Assembly: GCA_900759715.1 (NCBI GenBank)
Contig: CAAEXF010000091.1
Location: forward strand, 1-64,000
Origin: Clostridium_AM sp900759715
GTDB taxonomy: Bacteria; Bacillota; Clostridia; Clostridiales; Clostridiaceae
Direction: 5' to 3'
Length of the DNA stretch: 64,000 nt
In this document: in pieces, positions 61,541 through 64,000 of the stretch
Numbering within the stretch: position 1 is the first letter of the stretch
Layout of the letters: every line of letters starts with the position of its first letter
Notes under the pieces: generated by a model
What the model was told of the DNA's origin: nothing
What the model saw: the letters and a program-made list of their open reading frames with translations, nothing else
Database searches by the model: none
Translations under genes and position numbers: made by a program

Positions 61541-61575
61541 TTAGATCAACCTTAAAAATTGTAAGGTTGATCTAA
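61541..61575 (+). terminator. Hairpin after the 44-residue gene
   Basis: TTAGATCAACCTTA and TAAGGTTGATCTAA form a perfect 14-bp stem around seven bases. The T-run is weak (CATTTAAT). Confidence 0.6.
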
Positions 61576-61649
61576 CATTTAATAAGGAATTTCATTATAG
61601 CAAACAAATTTAGTTTATTATGAAAAGTAAATTTTATACTATGAAGTGG

Positions 61650-61820
61650 AAACTTGAATCAGATGGGGTTTCAAGCCCCATCTGATTCTTAGTTGAACGA
61701 ATCCAGTAGCCGCTCTTTACTCCCTCTTTGAGAAAAGCGACTATCACCAAATCTGTGATTTGGTGATAGTCGCTTTCACAGAGTGCGAGGGAGTATTAGA
61801 GCGGGTAGTCATCGGATAAA
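61650..61820 (+). repeat. Structured repeat family 1, copy C, with nested hairpin
   Basis: Stem 1: GAATCAGATGGGG (61656-61668) with CCCCATCTGATTC (61676-61688). Linker TTAGTTGAACGAATCCAG. Stem 2: CCGCTC (61710-61715) with GAGCGG (61799-61804), continued by ACTCCCTC/GAGGGAGT. Inside it sits a 20-bp perfect stem (61734-61753 with 61757-61776, loop TGT) absent from copies A and B. The right end TCATCGGATAAA matches copy B. Confidence 0.8.
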
Positions 61821-61970
61821 TTTATAATAACATTACTTTTATTATTACAATTACATATCTAGCAATGTATGGAGTTTTTTCCTATAGGTTCATAGAGTAA
61901 TTAAGCTTAAACTGTACAAACTGTAACTATAAAACATATTAAAAAAATAAAAACAAGGAGGAAGAAAACT

Positions 61971-62168
61971 ATGGCAAATAGAGGTAATAGAGTATTAGTT
62001 CCACAAGCTAAAGAAGGATTAAATCAATTTAAAATGGAATCAGCTAGAGAAGTTGGAGTAAACTTAAAAGAGGGCTATAATGGAGACCTTACTTCAAGAG
62101 AAGCTGGATCAGTAGGCGGAAACATGGTTAAGAAAATGGTAGAAGCTTACGAACAAGGCTTAAAATAA
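61971..62168 (+). CDS. Alpha/beta-type small acid-soluble spore protein
   Basis: A 65-residue SASP. The family signature is seen in FKMESAREVGVNL (with the Glu-x GPR cleavage region) and SREAGSVGGNMVKKMVEAYE near the end. These proteins coat DNA in the dormant spore and are degraded on germination. AAGGAGGAAGAAAACT precedes the ATG. Expression in the forespore is expected; a sigma-G promoter could not be fixed with confidence. A terminator with a long loop follows. Confidence 0.94.
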   Translation: MANRGNRVLVPQAKEGLNQFKMESAREVGVNLKEGYNGDLTSREAGSVGGNMVKKMVEAYEQGLK

Positions 62169-62184
62169 TTAATAATAAATAAAA

Positions 62185-62240
62185 AACATCCTTGTGCTTC
62201 AATGGATTTTAGAAGAAATCTTAGCACAAGGGTGTTTTTA
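62185..62240 (+). terminator. Terminator after the SASP gene
   Basis: AACATCCTTGTGCT (62185-62198) pairs with AGCACAAGGGTGTT (62223-62236; one G-U pair), followed by TTTATTATTT. The loop is about 24 bases. Confidence 0.7.
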
Positions 62241-62271
62241 TTATTTAAACTTAATGAAATATATAAAAATG

Positions 62272-62324
62272 TTGACAAGGTTTATATAATGATATATATT
62301 ATAAATATAGGTGGTACGTACCAC
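62272..62324 (+). promoter_or_regulatory. GntR gene promoter and palindromic operator
   Basis: TTGACA (62272-62277), 17 bases, TATATT (62295-62300). Just downstream lies the perfect palindrome GTGGTACGTACCAC (62311-62324), and then ACTACCAGTGGTG. A regulator bound here would block the start of transcription, so the GntR gene is probably autoregulated. Confidence 0.6.
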
Positions 62325-62363
62325 ACTACCAGTGGTGAAATGCACGGGATTTGGGAGGTTGAT

Positions 62364-63089
62364 ATGAAACAAATTGATAAAGCAAGTAGAATTCCGCTGT
62401 ATTCTCAATTAATGGATATAATAATTGAGGAAATTGAAGCCTCAATGCATGAAGATGATCAGCTGCCTTCTGAAAGAGATATATGTGAGAAATATGATGT
62501 AAGCAGGTCCACAGTAAGGCAAGCCATAACGGAGCTTGAAAGAGAAGGCTACATTTATAAAGTGCATGGCAAAGGAACCTTTGTGGCATCAAAAAAATTA
62601 GATCAGGATCTAGTTAAATTCTATAGCTTTACCGAAGAAATGAAAAAGCTAGGTAAAAAGCCTGTTTCAAAAGTTTTGATGTTTGAAATTGTTGGTATTA
62701 GTAATAAGATAAGCAAAAAGATGAGTATAGAAGAAGGAACTTTGGCTTATAAATTTACAAGATTGAGAATAGCGGATAACATTCCTATGATTATAGAAAC
62801 AAGTTATGTTCCATATGATAAGTTTCCTGGTATAACAAAGGAAAACTTAGAAAAAGAAGCATTGTATGATATTTTAAAAAATAAATTTCAAGTTAATCTT
62901 ACAATGGCTGAGGAAACATTTCAACCGGTTTTAACAAATGGAGAAGAAGCTGAAAAGCTAGAGATATCTAAGGAGTCACCAAGTCTAAAGATAGAAAGAT
63001 TCACATATGAAAATGATGACATTGTAGAATACACCATAAGCATTGCTAGAGGTGATAAATTTAAATATAGAGTAAGATTAGAAAAGTAA
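62364..63089 (+). CDS. GntR/HutC-family transcriptional regulator
   Basis: A 241-residue regulator: winged helix (about 8-75, SERDICEKYDVSRSTVRQAI and HGKGTFVASKK) and a UTRA ligand domain (about 95-235, GTLAYKFTRLRIADNIPM; ALYDILKNKFQVNLTMAEET). It senses a sugar phosphate or similar effector. The start is ATG 62364 behind TGGGAGGTTGAT; the frame extends far upstream into the SASP terminator without a ribosome site. The AgaS-like gene follows, with operator-like palindromes between. Confidence 0.88.
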   Translation: MKQIDKASRIPLYSQLMDIIIEEIEASMHEDDQLPSERDICEKYDVSRSTVRQAITELEREGYIYKVHGKGTFVASKKLDQDLVKFYSFTEEMKKLGKKPVSKVLMFEIVGISNKISKKMSIEEGTLAYKFTRLRIADNIPMIIETSYVPYDKFPGITKENLEKEALYDILKNKFQVNLTMAEETFQPVLTNGEEAEKLEISKESPSLKIERFTYENDDIVEYTISIARGDKFKYRVRLEK

Positions 63090-63091
63090 TG

Positions 63092-63130
63092 TAGTATATC
63101 AATAATAAAATAAATATTATTGATATACTA
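63092..63130 (+). terminator. Terminator after the GntR gene
   Basis: TAGTATATCAATAATA and TATTATTGATATACTA form a perfect 16-bp stem. The following stretch is A-rich, so it may also terminate leftward transcripts. Confidence 0.6.
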
Positions 63131-63149
63131 CAAAAAAATAATTAAACTG

Positions 63150-63165
63150 GTAATGACGTCATTAC
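63150..63165. promoter_or_regulatory. Operator palindrome 1 upstream of agaS
   Basis: GTAATGACGTCATTAC is a perfect 16-bp palindrome, preceded by ACTG to give ACTGGTAATGACGTCATTAC. It is the likely site of the neighbouring GntR/HutC regulator. Confidence 0.6.
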
Positions 63166-63263
63166 TTTATTGTATTTCTTAATCAACTTGGACAAGCATA
63201 TAAGTAAGTGTAGTTTAATATTAGTGTTCATACAATCAAAAATATGAATTAAAATTTAGTTAG

Positions 63264-63295
63264 ACTGGTAATGATGTCGTAATAACATTATTACC
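63264..63295. promoter_or_regulatory. Operator palindrome 2 upstream of agaS
   Basis: ACTGGTAATGATGTC repeats the left half of operator 1; GGTAAT and ATTACC bound an interrupted palindrome (63267-63295). Two similar sites 117 bp apart suggest cooperative binding or looping. Confidence 0.55.
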
Positions 63296-63355
63296 TAAGG
63301 CATATAAATAAAATATGGAAGAAAATACAGTTAATATAAAAGAGTAGGTGATTAT

Positions 63356-64000
63356 ATGAGTAAGTTATTCAATATAGATGTTAATGAATTAAAAAAGGTT
63401 GGAGGATATTATACGGCAAAGGAGGTTTACCATCAGCCAAAACTTTGGAGAGAAACCTTAGATATAATTAATCTTAATAAAGAACAAATATCTGTTTTTA
63501 TAAATGAGAAGCTAAATAAAGATTCAGTAAGAATAATTCTTACTGGCGCAGGAACCTCTGCTTATGTTGGAGATATAGCTGCACCATACCTATCTAGAAT
63601 TTTAGGAGTAAGGGTAGAAGCAATAGCAACAACTGATATAGTAAGTAATCCAGAAGATTTTTTGAAAAAAGATACATCGACAATATTAGTATCCTTTGCA
63701 CGCTCAGGAAATAGTCCTGAAAGTGTTGCAACCTATGACTTAGCTGAACAGTTGGTAAATGATATAAATCAAATCATTATAACTTGTAACAAAGATGGTG
63801 CTTTGGCAAAGAAAGCAAAAGGTAATAATAACAATTTAGTGATACTAATGCCAGAAGAATCAAATGATCAGAGCTTTGCGATGACAAGTAGTTTCAGCTG
63901 TATGCTGTTAACAACATTAATTATATTTGATATGAAAAATCTTAATAGAAACACTGTTACTGTTGAAAACGTCATGACAAATGCTAACAAAATATTGAAT
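63356..64000 (+). CDS. agaS: SIS-domain sugar isomerase/deaminase (AgaS-like), 3' end outside
   Basis: The first 215 codons of a SIS-domain protein; the frame is open at the window end. Motifs: YYTAKEVYHQPKLWRET, IILTGAGTSAYVGD (phosphosugar loop), VSFARSGNSPESV and PEESNDQSFAMTSSFSCML. This pattern fits AgaS, which acts on galactosamine- or tagatose-type phosphosugars. TAGGTGATTAT precedes the ATG at 63356. It is probably controlled by the GntR regulator through the two palindromes upstream. Confidence 0.85.
   Translation, partial: MSKLFNIDVNELKKVGGYYTAKEVYHQPKLWRETLDIINLNKEQISVFINEKLNKDSVRIILTGAGTSAYVGDIAAPYLSRILGVRVEAIATTDIVSNPEDFLKKDTSTILVSFARSGNSPESVATYDLAEQLVNDINQIIITCNKDGALAKKAKGNNNNLVILMPEESNDQSFAMTSSFSCMLLTTLIIFDMKNLNRNTVTVENVMTNANKILN

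Noticed and set aside
33142..61820. Dispersed palindromic repeats as a CRISPR array
   Set aside because: The copies are tens of kilobases apart, differ in length and have no regular spacers or cas genes.
61900..61970. Sigma-G promoter of the SASP gene
   Set aside because: Candidate boxes (TGTATG and CATAGA) have the wrong spacing, so I could not support a precise site.

Overview
This window is AT-rich Firmicute DNA. An alpha/beta-type small acid-soluble spore protein (61971-62168), a complete GerA-type germinant receptor operon (53409-57477), frequent AGGAGG ribosome sites and clostridial gene content point to a spore-forming Clostridium. The species cannot be named from sequence alone.

Positions 1 to about 17.8 kb are the late region of a contractile-tailed (PBSX/XkdK-type) prophage, all on the plus strand: scaffold, capsid, connector and head-completion genes, sheath, tube, a tail chaperone with a -1 frameshift, tape measure, LysM baseplate protein, XkdQ/R/S/T/U homologues, tail fibre, XkdX, then XhlA, amidase and a small membrane protein. 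Cargo-like genes sit at 5995, 15024 and 15906. From 17.9 to 24.2 kb is an accessory zone, probably the prophage end: a nucleoid-associated (NA37) protein paired with a membrane-anchored protein, very small minus-strand membrane proteins, a putative small RNA, and an SOS-type promoter driving a gene split by a -1 frame change. No integrase and no attachment site could be placed.

From 24.4 kb onward the content is chromosomal: MFS transporter, ABC-F ATPase, a three-gene phosphorelay (hybrid kinase, HPt, receiver), DbpA-like helicase, a zinc-ribbon protein with a structured leader, ClpE-like unfoldase, a two-component/ABC pair of the peptide-sensing type, phosphodiesterase, UV endonuclease, glutaminyl-tRNA synthetase, hemerythrin, SDR, XRE-cupin regulator, M24 peptidase, a second two-component system whose kinase is split by an in-frame stop, the ger operon, a cortex/wall amidase-like protein, an LtaS-like synthase, a PpaX-like phosphatase, SASP, and a GntR regulator next to an AgaS-like isomerase with palindromic operators between them.

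The most unusual feature is a dispersed family of structured repeats (33142-33312, 46833-46960, 61650-61820, plus fragments) whose paired arms differ between copies in compensating ways. One copy sits inside a decayed ferritin-like gene, and removing it restores the frame at the junction. A second palindromic family (60325-60387, with relics at 36971 and 47669) and two candidate -1 frameshift sites of the class A AAA AAY (5743 and 23967) are the other main points to check.
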